The position numbers and the translations under genes are program-made. 52,485 nt of DNA from an uncultured Oscillospiraceae bacterium (GTDB taxonomy: Bacteria; Bacillota; Clostridia; Oscillospirales; Oscillospiraceae): contig CAKTJX010000016.1 of assembly GCA_934569045.1 (NCBI GenBank), forward strand, positions 1-52,485, written 5' to 3'. The notes beneath the pieces are model-generated. The model did not search any database and was not told the origin of the DNA. It saw nothing but the letters and a program-made list of their open reading frames with translations. Of this stretch, positions 40,430-51,022 are shown one piece after another. How positions within the stretch are numbered: the first letter of the stretch is position 1; every line of letters begins with the position of its first letter.

Positions 40430-41596
40430 TCACAGGATTTTCCGGTAAATGGCTCTCGCGTCCTCGGGAGTCACCTTACGCATATTGTTCACCAGCAGCC
40501 GCTGCACCTGCATGCCCGCCTCAACCAGGCCCTCCAAGTCCTCCTTCGGTACGTTGAACTCGGTAAGGCTGGTCGGGATATCCAGATGCTTGACGATGTG
40601 CTCCATTTTGGCCATCATCCAGGCGCTCTTCTCGTCCACCGTGGTGACCCTCTCCGCCTCATGGCAGCAGCGGTCATACAGCAGGGCCATTCTCTCCCGG
40701 AAGGCGGGGTCCTGGGCATTGAAACGCATGACAGGCGCCAGCAGAATGGCGTTGGAAACGCCGTGGGCAATGTGATACTTGCCGCCCAAAGGGTAGCTCA
40801 GGGCATGAACCGCGGTGGTGCCGGAGGCGGTAATGGCAAGGCCGCCATAGTAGGCCGCAATCTGCATCCGGTTCTTTTCCTGCATAGCGGAGGAATCGTC
40901 ACAGGCCTTCTCGATGTTATTCAGGATCAGGTCCGCACCCTCCAAGGCATACATATCGCTGAAGGGGTTCGCCTTGTTGGAGGTGAAGCACTCCACACAG
41001 TGGGCCAGAGCATCCACGCCGGTGGCCGCCGCGATCTTGCGTGGCAGGTTTTTGATCAGCCGGGCATCCAGAATCACATAGTCCGCAATCATGTTCTCGT
41101 TGACAATGCCGATCTTCAGTTCCTTCTCCGGTACGCCCACAATGGCGTTGGGCGTAACCTCCGCGCCGGTACCGGCGGTGGTGGGGATCAGAATGATGGG
41201 CACACATTTCCTGGCCATACCGGGGTTGTCCAGCAGCTCCTTCACACCGTATTCATCGGTGACCAGGATGGATGCCAGCTTGGCCGCGTCCATTACGGAG
41301 CCGCCGCCGCAGGCAACAATCAGGTCCGCGCCGCTGGCCTTAAAAGCATCCACGATCTTCTGAACCGCCATATAGGAGGGCTCCGGAGGCAGATCGTCCA
41401 GCACATAGTAATCCACGCCGGTGGTCTTTACCACCGCCTCGGCGAGGTCAAACAAGCCTAAGCCGCGCAGGCCCTTGTCCGTAAACATGGCCACACGCTT
41501 TGCGTTTCTCGCTCGGATGATGCCCGCGATATTGTCCATGGCGTTTTCGCCGCCATAGACCGCATGGGGCATTTTCAAACTGTATTGTGTAAGCAT
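40430..41596 (-). CDS. Iron-containing alcohol dehydrogenase
   Basis: This 388-residue group III alcohol dehydrogenase has the NAD loop ACGGGSVMDAAKL and PTTAGTGAEVTPNAI. Metal ligands sit in GVDALAHCVE and in HALSYPLGGKYHIAHGVSNA. It may reduce the aldehyde released by the neighbouring aldolase, or oxidise a hydroxyl of the substrate. Of two ATGs two codons apart, 41596 is preferred because GGAG lies 7 nt upstream, while 41602 touches it. The operon position is second, between the kinase and the aldolase. Confidence 0.91.
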   Translation of the reverse strand: MLTQYSLKMPHAVYGGENAMDNIAGIIRARNAKRVAMFTDKGLRGLGLFDLAEAVVKTTGVDYYVLDDLPPEPSYMAVQKIVDAFKASGADLIVACGGGSVMDAAKLASILVTDEYGVKELLDNPGMARKCVPIILIPTTAGTGAEVTPNAIVGVPEKELKIGIVNENMIADYVILDARLIKNLPRKIAAATGVDALAHCVECFTSNKANPFSDMYALEGADLILNNIEKACDDSSAMQEKNRMQIAAYYGGLAITASGTTAVHALSYPLGGKYHIAHGVSNAILLAPVMRFNAQDPAFRERMALLYDRCCHEAERVTTVDEKSAWMMAKMEHIVKHLDIPTSLTEFNVPKEDLEGLVEAGMQVQRLLVNNMRKVTPEDARAIYRKIL

Positions 41597-41615
41597 ATCC
41601 ATTCTCCTTTTCCGC

Positions 41616-42866
41616 TTATGATTGTCTCAGCTTTTTTTCCAAATCCAACAGCAGCTGTTTTTCTCCGAAGCCGCCGGATTTGGTCAGCAGGTAAACATTT
41701 TTTCCTTTTCTGCAAACCCTCGCCAGCACCACACCGGGCACATATTCGCAGATGGGTGTCAGCTCGTGCAGGTTTGCCAGCTCCATAAACGCCATCAGCG
41801 TATCCCCGCCGGTGACCATCCAGGTGGCTTCCAGGCCATCCTCCAGGAAGGTTTCCAGCAGAGTGCCCATGGTTTCCGAGATTCGGCGGCGCATCTGTTC
41901 CAGGTTCAGCTTCAGCCGCTCCCGGCAGGCCGCCAGTCCCTCCGGGTCTCCCAGGCCGTCGCACTCTACAATGGCGTTGCCGCTGCCCAAAAGCAGGGTC
42001 TCCATCTCTTTCACGTCACACTGCCATTGCTCGGTTCCTATCCAGCCGTCGTTCAGTTTTTGCCGCACCGTCAACCGCACTCTAGGGACTCCCGCGGCCT
42101 CCGCCGCGTCCATCTGGGACAGGGTGATGGGGTTGATGCTGCCGCAGACCGTAACCAATCTCGGAGGCAGCTCCGGCAGTCCTCCGTTTGCCGTTGTCAG
42201 ATCCAGCATATCCGGAATGCACTGCGCAAAGCCCGCGCAGCCCGCAAGCAGACGGGTTTCTCCGCTGCTTTTCAGCTTCCGGGCAATTGCCTTCAGGTCC
42301 TCTGCCGTTTCCGCGTCGTGCAGGACGATTCTCTGTCCCTCTACGTCCGTTTCCTCCGGTGAAACCACCCGCATCCGGGTCTGCTGAGCAATAATATCCG
42401 CCACATGAGAGGCTGTCACCGGCTCAAAGGGGTCTTTTCCAAAAACGCTGTCCGCAACCTTCTGTCCGTCTATGTACTGAATACCGTTTTTCGTGATTCG
42501 ATTCAGTTGCGGCAGGGCGGGCACAAAATGGAGCAGCTTCGCGCCGGAGTATTCCAGCACCGCGGCCAACTCCGCGCCAATATTGCCCCGAAGCCCAGAA
42601 TCCGTCTTTTTGTAGATACACTCCACACCTGCCCCGGCGGCATCCTCCACAATTCTCCCCACCACAGCGGCTGCCGCCTTGGGCGGCAGGTGGCGGGTCT
42701 CCGCGTCAACGATCAGCACCTTAGTATCCGGCGCCAAGCCTTTCAGATAGCTTCCGGGCTCCTGTCCGAACCGAAGCACCGTGTGCTTGCCCCGAAACGG
42801 AACCCCCGTATCCAACGCGCCCGTAAAATCATCCGCCAGGATCAGCAGTCGAATCATTTTTCGCAT
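41616..42866 (-). CDS. Four-carbon acid sugar kinase (DUF1537 family)
   Basis: This 416-residue kinase belongs to the OtnK/DtnK family. The N-terminal substrate domain begins LLILADDFTGALDTGVPF and includes KKTDSGLRGNIGAEL and FVPALPQLNRITKNGIQYIDG. The C-terminal nucleotide domain has VTGGDTLMAFM and KSGGFGEKQLLLD. Members phosphorylate C4 acid sugars such as D-threonate, D-erythronate or 3-oxo derivatives at O4; pairing with PdxA2 favours D-threonate/D-erythronate. It is the first gene of the operon. No clear ribosome binding site precedes the ATG at 42866 or the ATG three codons later. A GTTTCA-type dyad lies 14 bp upstream. Confidence 0.9.
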   Translation of the reverse strand: MRKMIRLLILADDFTGALDTGVPFRGKHTVLRFGQEPGSYLKGLAPDTKVLIVDAETRHLPPKAAAAVVGRIVEDAAGAGVECIYKKTDSGLRGNIGAELAAVLEYSGAKLLHFVPALPQLNRITKNGIQYIDGQKVADSVFGKDPFEPVTASHVADIIAQQTRMRVVSPEETDVEGQRIVLHDAETAEDLKAIARKLKSSGETRLLAGCAGFAQCIPDMLDLTTANGGLPELPPRLVTVCGSINPITLSQMDAAEAAGVPRVRLTVRQKLNDGWIGTEQWQCDVKEMETLLLGSGNAIVECDGLGDPEGLAACRERLKLNLEQMRRRISETMGTLLETFLEDGLEATWMVTGGDTLMAFMELANLHELTPICEYVPGVVLARVCRKGKNVYLLTKSGGFGEKQLLLDLEKKLRQS

Positions 42867-42879
42867 TCATCTCGATTCT

Positions 42880-42894
42880 GTTTCAAAATGAAAT
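42880..42894. promoter_or_regulatory. GTTTCA-N3-TGAAAT dyad, proximal operator candidate
   Basis: GTTTCAAAATGAAAT matches the perfect dyad at 43006-43020 except for its last base. It sits 14 bp before the kinase start. A regulator bound here would block elongation or initiation of the catabolic operon. Confidence 0.5.
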
Positions 42895-43005
42895 TTCAAA
42901 GAGTGGATTATTGGGTTCTCCATATTTTTGAATCATTATCCTTCTCTTCGTGTCTCAATCATAATCTTTCTTTTCCCGCAGCGCAAACCAAAAACTCGTT
43001 AATTC

Positions 43006-43020
43006 GTTTCACTTTGAAAC
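43006..43020. promoter_or_regulatory. GTTTCA-CTT-TGAAAC perfect dyad, distal operator candidate
   Basis: A perfect 6-bp-arm dyad lies in the 369-bp gap upstream of the kinase gene, next to an AT-rich TTGACAAATAATATTATAAG segment that could hold the operon promoter on the minus strand. With the proximal dyad it forms a pair 126 bp apart. Confidence 0.5.
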
Positions 43021-43146
43021 TTATAATATTATTTGTCAATTCTCGACAGTTTTCAATGTCTGAATTTGTACATATCGCAATTTGTTGGAATGTCGCCGAG
43101 CAGTATAAAAAATCCGTCCCCATCCCATAGGGGGTGAATTCTAACG

Positions 43147-43196
43147 CAAAAACCACATCAGCCAGTCCCTTTGGGGGATGGTCGATGTGGTTTTTT
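43147..43196 (-). terminator. beta-Galactosidase terminator
   Basis: ACCACATC and GATGTGGT pair around a loop containing CCCTTTGGGGG. A and T runs flank it on both sides, so it can terminate in either direction; it lies 40 nt after the lacZ-type stop. Confidence 0.8.
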
Positions 43197-43235
43197 CTGT
43201 CGGGCGCATTTTGCAGCGCACTCCACAGTATTCCC

Positions 43236-46088
<2,853 letters not shown>

Positions 46089-46215
46089 CTATTGGCAGCA
46101 TTTGCTCGGCGCAGATTGTAAAAGGCCCGGGCAGATAGAGCGGTTCTGCCATCCAAATAAGCAGACCGGCATGCGTTCTGCGGATCATTATGGCCTGTAA
46201 AATGTTTCAAAAAGA

Positions 46216-46245
46216 GGAAAAGCACTTGGAAACCAGCAGTTTCCA
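46216..46245 (+). repeat. Degenerate direct repeat of tRNA-Val downstream hairpin (att-like, left)
   Basis: GAAAAGCACTTGGAAACC, followed by a short gap and GTTTCC, resembles the segment at 46853-46880 (CGAAAGCACCTAGAAACC...GTTTCC) in the same orientation. The two bracket the integrase remnant, as attachment sites would. Confidence 0.45.
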
Positions 46246-46254
46246 TTCTCGATC

Positions 46255-46820
46255 ACCCTGCATCCAGAAGCAACACCACAATGTCTAAAGCTGAAAAAGT
46301 CGGAGCTCCCAGCCGCCCAAATTGCCCTCATTCTCCTTGCCACAAGCTGCCGTCCCAACGAGCTGTTCCAGGCCGCCACCAAGGACTGCACCCCGGATTA
46401 TTTCATAGGCGGAAACCCGACGCTGGCAAAAATCGCGTCATAGCGGTCTCCCAGCTGGGCCAGGAGGCCTACCGCAATCTCCTTTCCGCCGCCCAGGGCC
46501 ACCCAAAGCTCATAGACGGCTGCAAAGGCCCCAACCATACCTACGCCAATTTCGCCAAACGGGAATGGAAGCAGCTCATGGAAGAACTGGGAACCCCTGC
46601 CTACACCCCCTATGACTGCCGCCATACCTTCATCACCAAGGCCACCAAATCCGGCATCGACCCCCAGATTCTCCGCCGAATGGTAGGCCACGCCGACCTC
46701 TCCACCACCGACAAATTTTACACCCACCTGGACACCGCCGACATTCTAAAAGCCATATCTCAAAAAAACATATTCTCTCACGGTTTGGAACATATTTGTA
46801 ACAAGAAAAATCCAGAATAA
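46255..46820 (+). pseudogene. Tyrosine recombinase (integrase), truncated and frameshifted
   Basis: Two frames together give an integrase catalytic domain. The first frame (to a TAG at 46441) encodes AAQIALILLATSCRPNELFQ with the first catalytic Arg and ends DYFIGG. The second frame picks up at about 46415 with AGKNRVIAVSQLGQEAY. It continues with the second active-site box TPYDCRHTFITKATKSG, MVGHADLSTTDKFYTHL with the Tyr nucleophile, and a normal C-terminus. A single indel around GGCGGAAACCCGAC separates them. The N-terminal arm-binding domain is missing. It is adjacent to tRNA-Val, the probable former integration site. Confidence 0.8.
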
Positions 46821-46852
46821 TAAAACATTCGTTATAAGTTCCGAATATAAAG

Positions 46853-46880
46853 CGAAAGCACCTAGAAACCATCGTTTCCT
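46853..46880 (+). repeat. att-like direct repeat (right) at tRNA-Val
   Basis: This is the right-hand partner of 46216-46245, overlapping the tRNA-Val terminator. See the left copy for the shared bases. Confidence 0.45.
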
Positions 46881-46887
46881 AGGTGCT
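46857..46887 (-). terminator. tRNA-Val terminator hairpin
   Basis: AGCACCTAG and CTAGGTGCT pair, with an inner GAAAC/GTTTC pairing, just downstream of the tRNA. A T run on the minus strand lies between tRNA and stem and weak U-rich sequence follows, so termination efficiency is uncertain. The hairpin region overlaps the att-like repeat. Confidence 0.55.
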
Positions 46888-46890
46888 TTT

Positions 46891-46967
46891 TGGTGGAGAC
46901 TACGGGACTCGAACCTGTGACCTCATGCGTGTGAAGCATGCGCTCTAACCAGCTGAGCTAAGCCTCC
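46891..46967 (-). tRNA. tRNA-Val (anticodon CAC)
   Basis: The gene is 77 nt with encoded CCA. Acceptor GGAGGCT pairs with the 3' strand AGTCTCC with one wobble. The D-arm is GCTCAGCTGGTTAGAGC, the anticodon loop TTCACAC carries CAC, and the T-arm is CAGGTTCGAGTCCCG. A promoter lies directly upstream. Confidence 0.93.
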
Positions 46968-46985
46968 ATGGCTGGAACAAGATGG

Positions 46986-47014
46986 ATTATACCCGAAAAG
47001 GGTCCAAATGTCAA
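46986..47014 (-). promoter_or_regulatory. tRNA-Val promoter
   Basis: Minus-strand TTGACA (47014-47009), a 17-bp spacer and TATAAT (46991-46986): a consensus housekeeping promoter. Confidence 0.88.
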
Positions 47015-47045
47015 GCCTTATTTTTCTTTTCTTCGGGGGATTTCC

Positions 47046-47606
47046 CTAACCCCGGCGGCGCAGCAGCAGGGATGCCAGCGCAAGGCCTGTGACAGCCCCC
47101 GCGGCGGCAGCGGCCCAGGGATGGGCCGCGTCGGCAGTCTGGGGCTGGTCAGCGGACTCTGCAAAAAGCTGCCAGGAGAGTTCCGTCCAGCCGGGGGCGG
47201 CTTCCGGAGACAAATCCTCCGGTACCGTCAGTATCAAGGTCAAGAGCTGCCGGCTTCCGGCAGCGAACTGGCCTAAGTAAATCCAGTCCGCGTTCCCCAG
47301 AGGGCCGTCATAGATGGGGCCTTCCCCTGTGACGGTCAGGCGCAGCGCCGTCAGCGCCTCCGGCACCCCCTGGCAGCGCAGAAACAGCCGGGTATCCGCC
47401 CCGGGGGCAATGCACAATCCGTCCTCCAGCCGCTCGCCGGGGGTGATGGCCAGATTGCTGCCGAAGAGATGGTCAATGGGCGTGAAGCCATCTGCCGCCG
47501 TGACGCTGCGCTCCGCCCCGCCGCCGAAGGTGATCAGGCCCTCCGCCTGGGCCGGGAGGGCCAGAGACAGCAGCAGAATGAAAACGGACACGATTCTTTT
47601 CCCCAT
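47046..47606 (-). CDS. Secreted/membrane-anchored protein of unknown function
   Basis: The protein has 186 residues. A signal peptide (MGKRIVSVFILLLSLALPAQA) is followed by a beta-rich domain (about 22-150) without recognised motif, containing GLITFGGGAERSVTAADG and LLTLILTVPEDLSPEAAPGWTELSWQLF. A C-terminal helix AAAAAGAVTGLALASLLLRRRG acts as a membrane anchor. The layout is like small cell-surface proteins of sortase- or pilus-type loci, but no LPXTG is present. AGGAGG lies 8 nt before the chosen ATG. It is divergent from the ABC transporter operon across a gap carrying the 11-bp repeats, so the two may share regulation. Confidence 0.75.
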   Translation of the reverse strand: MGKRIVSVFILLLSLALPAQAEGLITFGGGAERSVTAADGFTPIDHLFGSNLAITPGERLEDGLCIAPGADTRLFLRCQGVPEALTALRLTVTGEGPIYDGPLGNADWIYLGQFAAGSRQLLTLILTVPEDLSPEAAPGWTELSWQLFAESADQPQTADAAHPWAAAAAGAVTGLALASLLLRRRG

Positions 47607-47691
47607 TTTGGTTTCCTCCTGTTGGTTTTTCCAAAGCATACCACGTTTTCCGGGAGCTTCCTGCCGGATTCAGGGGGTAGACAAAATTTTC

Positions 47692-47746
47692 TTCACAGTT
47701 TCTTTACAGCTTCTTTCAGGTTTTTTTCAGACAATAGGGGTAAAAT
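47692..47746 (+). promoter_or_regulatory. Four 11-bp-spaced direct repeats and -10 of the ABC operon
   Basis: TTCACAG (47692), TTTACAG (47703), TTTCAG (47714) and TTTCAG (47725) start exactly 11 bp apart. They are followed by TAAAAT (47741-47746) as a -10; the last repeats occupy the -35 position. Direct repeats on an 11-bp helical period just upstream of -10 are the usual binding pattern of OmpR/PhoB-type response regulators. Confidence 0.6.
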
Positions 47747-47790
47747 AGGGATTTAAGACAATGGCAGAAATGCGGCAAGGAGGAAACAGC

Positions 47791-48723
47791 TTGATTGAAG
47801 TATCCCATCTGACCAAGCGGTATGGGGGCCATACCGCCCTGGCGGATGTATCCTTTTCCATACCGGAGGGGCAGATCACCGGCCTTCTGGGGCCCAATGG
47901 CGCGGGAAAATCCACCACTATGAATATCCTCACCGGGTGCCTGGCCCCCAGCAGCGGCAGCGTCCGCATCAACGGCATTGACATTCTGGAGGACCCCTAC
48001 GGTGCCAAGCGGTGCCTGGGGTATCTGCCGGAGCAGCCGCCGCTGTACCCGGACCGGACCCCGGAGGAATACCTGAAATTCGTGGCCCGGGCCAAGGGCG
48101 TGGAGCGTCCCGCCCAGGCGGCAGAGGAAGTGATGGAACGCACGGGACTGACCGAAATGGGTCACCGGCTGACCTGCAACCTCTCCAAGGGCTACCGGCA
48201 GCGGCTGGGCATCGCCCAGGCCATTCTGGGGGACCCGAAGCTCATCATTCTGGACGAGCCCACCGTGGGCCTGGACCCGCTGCAAATCACCCAGATCCGG
48301 GACCTGATCCGGGACCTGGGCCGGGACCGTACCGTCATTCTCTCCAGCCACATTCTGGCGGAGGTGCAGGCGGTGTGCTCCAATATTCTGATTCTCTCCG
48401 GGGGCCGTCTGGTGGCCCAGGGCACCCCGGCCCAGCTGCGGCAGCTCCGGGCCAGCGCATCCCTGGACCTGGAGGCGGAGGTTACCGCCCAGGAGGCCCA
48501 GGCGCTGACAAAAGGTCTGCCGGACTGCAAGGCGGCGCTGGAGCCCATGGAAGCGCGCCGTCTGCGCATCCGTTTGGAAACCAGCCGGGAAAATCTGGAT
48601 GCTCTGGCCCGGCAGGTCTTTTTCCGCTTTGCCCAGGCCGGGAAGCCCATCCTGCGCATGACCCAGGAGAGGGCCAGCCTGGAGGACATCTTTCTGGAGC
48701 TGACAAAGGAGGAATCCAAATGA
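47791..48723 (+). CDS. ABC transporter ATP-binding protein (GldA-like)
   Basis: This is a 310-residue ABC ATPase: Walker A GPNGAGKSTTM, signature LSKGYRQRLGIAQA, Walker B KLIILDEPTVGLDP, switch His in LSSHILAEVQ. The C-terminal 90-residue extension is like that of GldA/NosF-type export ATPases. The start is a TTG at 47791, supported by AAGGAGG 7 nt upstream and by the family N-terminus (M/L)IEVSHLTKRYGG; an in-frame ATG at 47761 lacks a site. The stop overlaps the permease start (ATGA). It is the first gene of a four-gene operon with an OmpR-type box in its promoter. Confidence 0.93.
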   Translation: MIEVSHLTKRYGGHTALADVSFSIPEGQITGLLGPNGAGKSTTMNILTGCLAPSSGSVRINGIDILEDPYGAKRCLGYLPEQPPLYPDRTPEEYLKFVARAKGVERPAQAAEEVMERTGLTEMGHRLTCNLSKGYRQRLGIAQAILGDPKLIILDEPTVGLDPLQITQIRDLIRDLGRDRTVILSSHILAEVQAVCSNILILSGGRLVAQGTPAQLRQLRASASLDLEAEVTAQEAQALTKGLPDCKAALEPMEARRLRIRLETSRENLDALARQVFFRFAQAGKPILRMTQERASLEDIFLELTKEESK

Positions 48724-49586
48724 AAGCAACCTATCTGCACGAGGTGAGCTCCGCTTTTACGGGGCTTACCGCCTATGTATTCAGCTTCTTCCTTCTGCTC
48801 TTCGGCGGCATTTACACCCTGGCCTACAGTCTGAATCTGCGGCTTGCCAACTTCTCCTATGTGCTGCAAAGCCTCAGCTTTCTGTATCTGATCATTATTC
48901 CCATTGTGACCATGCGCTGTCTTTCCGAGGAGCGGCACCAGAAGACGGATCAGCTGCTCTATGCCCTGCCCCTATCCATGACCCAGGTGGTGCTGGGCAA
49001 ATACCTGGCCCTGCTGACAGAGCTGGCAGTGCCCTGCGGCATTCTCAGCCTGTATCCCCTGCTGCTGGGCAGCTTCGGCCCGGTGCCCATGGGGGCGAGC
49101 TTTGCCTCCATGCTGGGCTTTTTCTTCCTGGGGGCGGCGCTGCTGGCCATCGGCCTGTTTCTCTCCGGCCTGACCCAGAGCCAGCTGGGGGCCGCGGGGC
49201 TGTGCTTCCTGGTGATGCTTTTGAACTATTTTCTGGAGAGTCTGTCCCAGCTGGTGCCGGGAACGGCGGTGGCCTCCGTTGTGGCCCTGGGCATCACCGC
49301 CCTGCTGCTGGGTCTGGCCGTATGGGCTCTGAGCCAGAATACAGTGCTGGCCGCTGTGACGGCCATGCTGGCCCTGGCGGGGGTGCTGCTGGCCTACGCT
49401 CTGACCCCCGCCAGCTTTGAGGGGCTCTTTGCGGACCTGATCCGGCGGCTGTCCCTGTTCTCCCGGTTCTATGTATTCATCACCGGCATGCTGGACTGGA
49501 CAGCCATTGTGTACGATCTGACGGTGATCGGCTTCTTCCTGGTGCTGACCATTCAGGTTCTGGAGAAGCGGAGGTGGAGTGAATGA
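48720..49586 (+). CDS. ABC-2 type permease (GldF-like)
   Basis: This 288-residue membrane protein has six helices, including VSSAFTGLTAYVFSFFLLLFGGIY, LIIIPIVTMRCLSEERHQKTDQLLYALPLSMTQVVLGKYLA and a final LTVIGFFLVLTIQVLEKRRW. The RCLSEERxxKTDQLLxxLPLS segment is typical of the permease partner of GldA. It overlaps genes on both sides by 4 nt, so the operon is tightly coupled. Substrate is unknown; in relatives the complex is linked to gliding or surface processes, which should not be assumed here. Confidence 0.9.
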   Translation: MKATYLHEVSSAFTGLTAYVFSFFLLLFGGIYTLAYSLNLRLANFSYVLQSLSFLYLIIIPIVTMRCLSEERHQKTDQLLYALPLSMTQVVLGKYLALLTELAVPCGILSLYPLLLGSFGPVPMGASFASMLGFFFLGAALLAIGLFLSGLTQSQLGAAGLCFLVMLLNYFLESLSQLVPGTAVASVVALGITALLLGLAVWALSQNTVLAAVTAMLALAGVLLAYALTPASFEGLFADLIRRLSLFSRFYVFITGMLDWTAIVYDLTVIGFFLVLTIQVLEKRRWSE

Positions 49587-51022
49587 GCCGATTCAAAAAC
49601 TTACTGCGCAGCCGGTCCTTCCGGGCCGGAGGCTACAGTGTGCTGGTGTGCGCCCTGACTCTGGCCATTGCCATAGCCGTCAACTACCTTGCCTCTGCCC
49701 TGCCCCAGAGTCTGACCCACCGGGATGTGACAGAGAATCAGCTTTTCTCCCTGTCCCCCCAGAGCGAAAGCCTGCTGGATGGGCTGGACGCGGACGTGAA
49801 CGTCTATTGGATCGTCCAGTCCGGTCAGGAGGACGCGGGGCTGGAGCAGTTGCTTGCCAGCTACACGGCCCACTCTGACCATCTGGTTCTGGAAAAGCGG
49901 GACCCGGATGTGTACCCCACCTTCCTGGACAGCTACGGCGTGAGCCAGATCTACAACAATTCCCTTCTGGTCACCCAGGGCAGCCGATACCGCTACCTGA
50001 GCTATGACGAAATCTATGTCTACGATGAGGATGCCTACTACAACACCGGAACCTACACCCAGACCTTCGCCGGAGAGCAGAAGCTCACGGGGGCAATCCA
50101 GTTTGTCACCAGCGAATCCCTGCCGAAGGTCTACCTCACCACAGGCCATGGCGAGCAAACCCTGCCGGAGAGCTATACCCAGGCCATGGAGGGGGCCAAT
50201 CTGGAGTCCCAGCAGCTTTCCCTCTTGTCTTCCCGGGCTGTGCCGGAGGACACGGCGGCAGTCGCCATTCTGGGGGCAGACAAGGACTTTGCCGCCGAGG
50301 AGCTGACGGCGCTGGAGGAATACCTGATGAACGGCGGCAAGCTGCTCTACGTCTCCGCTCCCATGACCGGCAGCCGCCCGGAAAAGCTGGAGGCCCTGCT
50401 CTCTCGCTACGGCCTCAGCGCCGGAGAAGGAGTGGTTGTGGAGGGCAACAGCAATTATTTTGCCCTGGCAACCCCCTACTATCTCATGCCGGACCTGGAG
50501 AGCCACAGCATTACCCAGCCTCTGATTTCCGGCGGCTACTATGTGCTGCTGCCCATCGCCCAGGCTGTCACCATCGGAAGCAGCCTGCCGGACACCGTGA
50601 ATGCCACGTCCCTGCTGAAGACCTCCTCCCGGGCCTATGCCAAGCTGGAGGGCCTGACCTCCAGCACCTATCAGAAGGAGACCGGAGATTTGGACGGCCC
50701 CTTCTCCCTGGCCGCCGCCTCGGAGCTGACCCTGGACGATGGGCTCACCAGCCGCCTGGTCTGGGTAGGCTGCACCGGAATTCTGGATGAGCAGGCGGAT
50801 ACCCGGGTTTCCGGCGGCAATCAGGATTTCTTCCTCAACGCTCTAAGCTGGCTGGCAGGGCAGGAGGACAACATCTCTATCCATCCCAAGAGCCTGGAAA
50901 ATGAATATCTCACCATGTCCGATGCCACCGCCAATGTGCTATCCGTGCTGGTGCTGGCAGTGATTCCCGGTCTGACGCTGGCGGTGGGCGCATCCATCGC
51001 CATTCGGAGGAAACGCAGATGA
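49583..51022 (+). CDS. GldG-family ABC-associated membrane protein
   Basis: The protein has 479 residues. An N-terminal membrane helix (about 18-42) precedes a large extracytoplasmic domain with NYLASALPQSLTHRDVTENQLFSLSPQSESLL, characteristic of GldG, and a Rossmann-like part (KVYLTTGHGEQ, TAAVAILGADKDFAAEELTALEEYLMNGGKLL). A C-terminal helix (about 450-470) ends RRKRR. Such proteins form part of the GldA-F-G transporter. It overlaps both neighbours by 4 nt. Confidence 0.88.
   Translation: MSRFKNLLRSRSFRAGGYSVLVCALTLAIAIAVNYLASALPQSLTHRDVTENQLFSLSPQSESLLDGLDADVNVYWIVQSGQEDAGLEQLLASYTAHSDHLVLEKRDPDVYPTFLDSYGVSQIYNNSLLVTQGSRYRYLSYDEIYVYDEDAYYNTGTYTQTFAGEQKLTGAIQFVTSESLPKVYLTTGHGEQTLPESYTQAMEGANLESQQLSLLSSRAVPEDTAAVAILGADKDFAAEELTALEEYLMNGGKLLYVSAPMTGSRPEKLEALLSRYGLSAGEGVVVEGNSNYFALATPYYLMPDLESHSITQPLISGGYYVLLPIAQAVTIGSSLPDTVNATSLLKTSSRAYAKLEGLTSSTYQKETGDLDGPFSLAAASELTLDDGLTSRLVWVGCTGILDEQADTRVSGGNQDFFLNALSWLAGQEDNISIHPKSLENEYLTMSDATANVLSVLVLAVIPGLTLAVGASIAIRRKRR

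Noticed and set aside
38406..40448. 680-codon open frame on the plus strand
   Set aside because: It is antisense to pdxA2 and the DapA-type gene. It has no protein-like motifs and spans the junction of two real genes.
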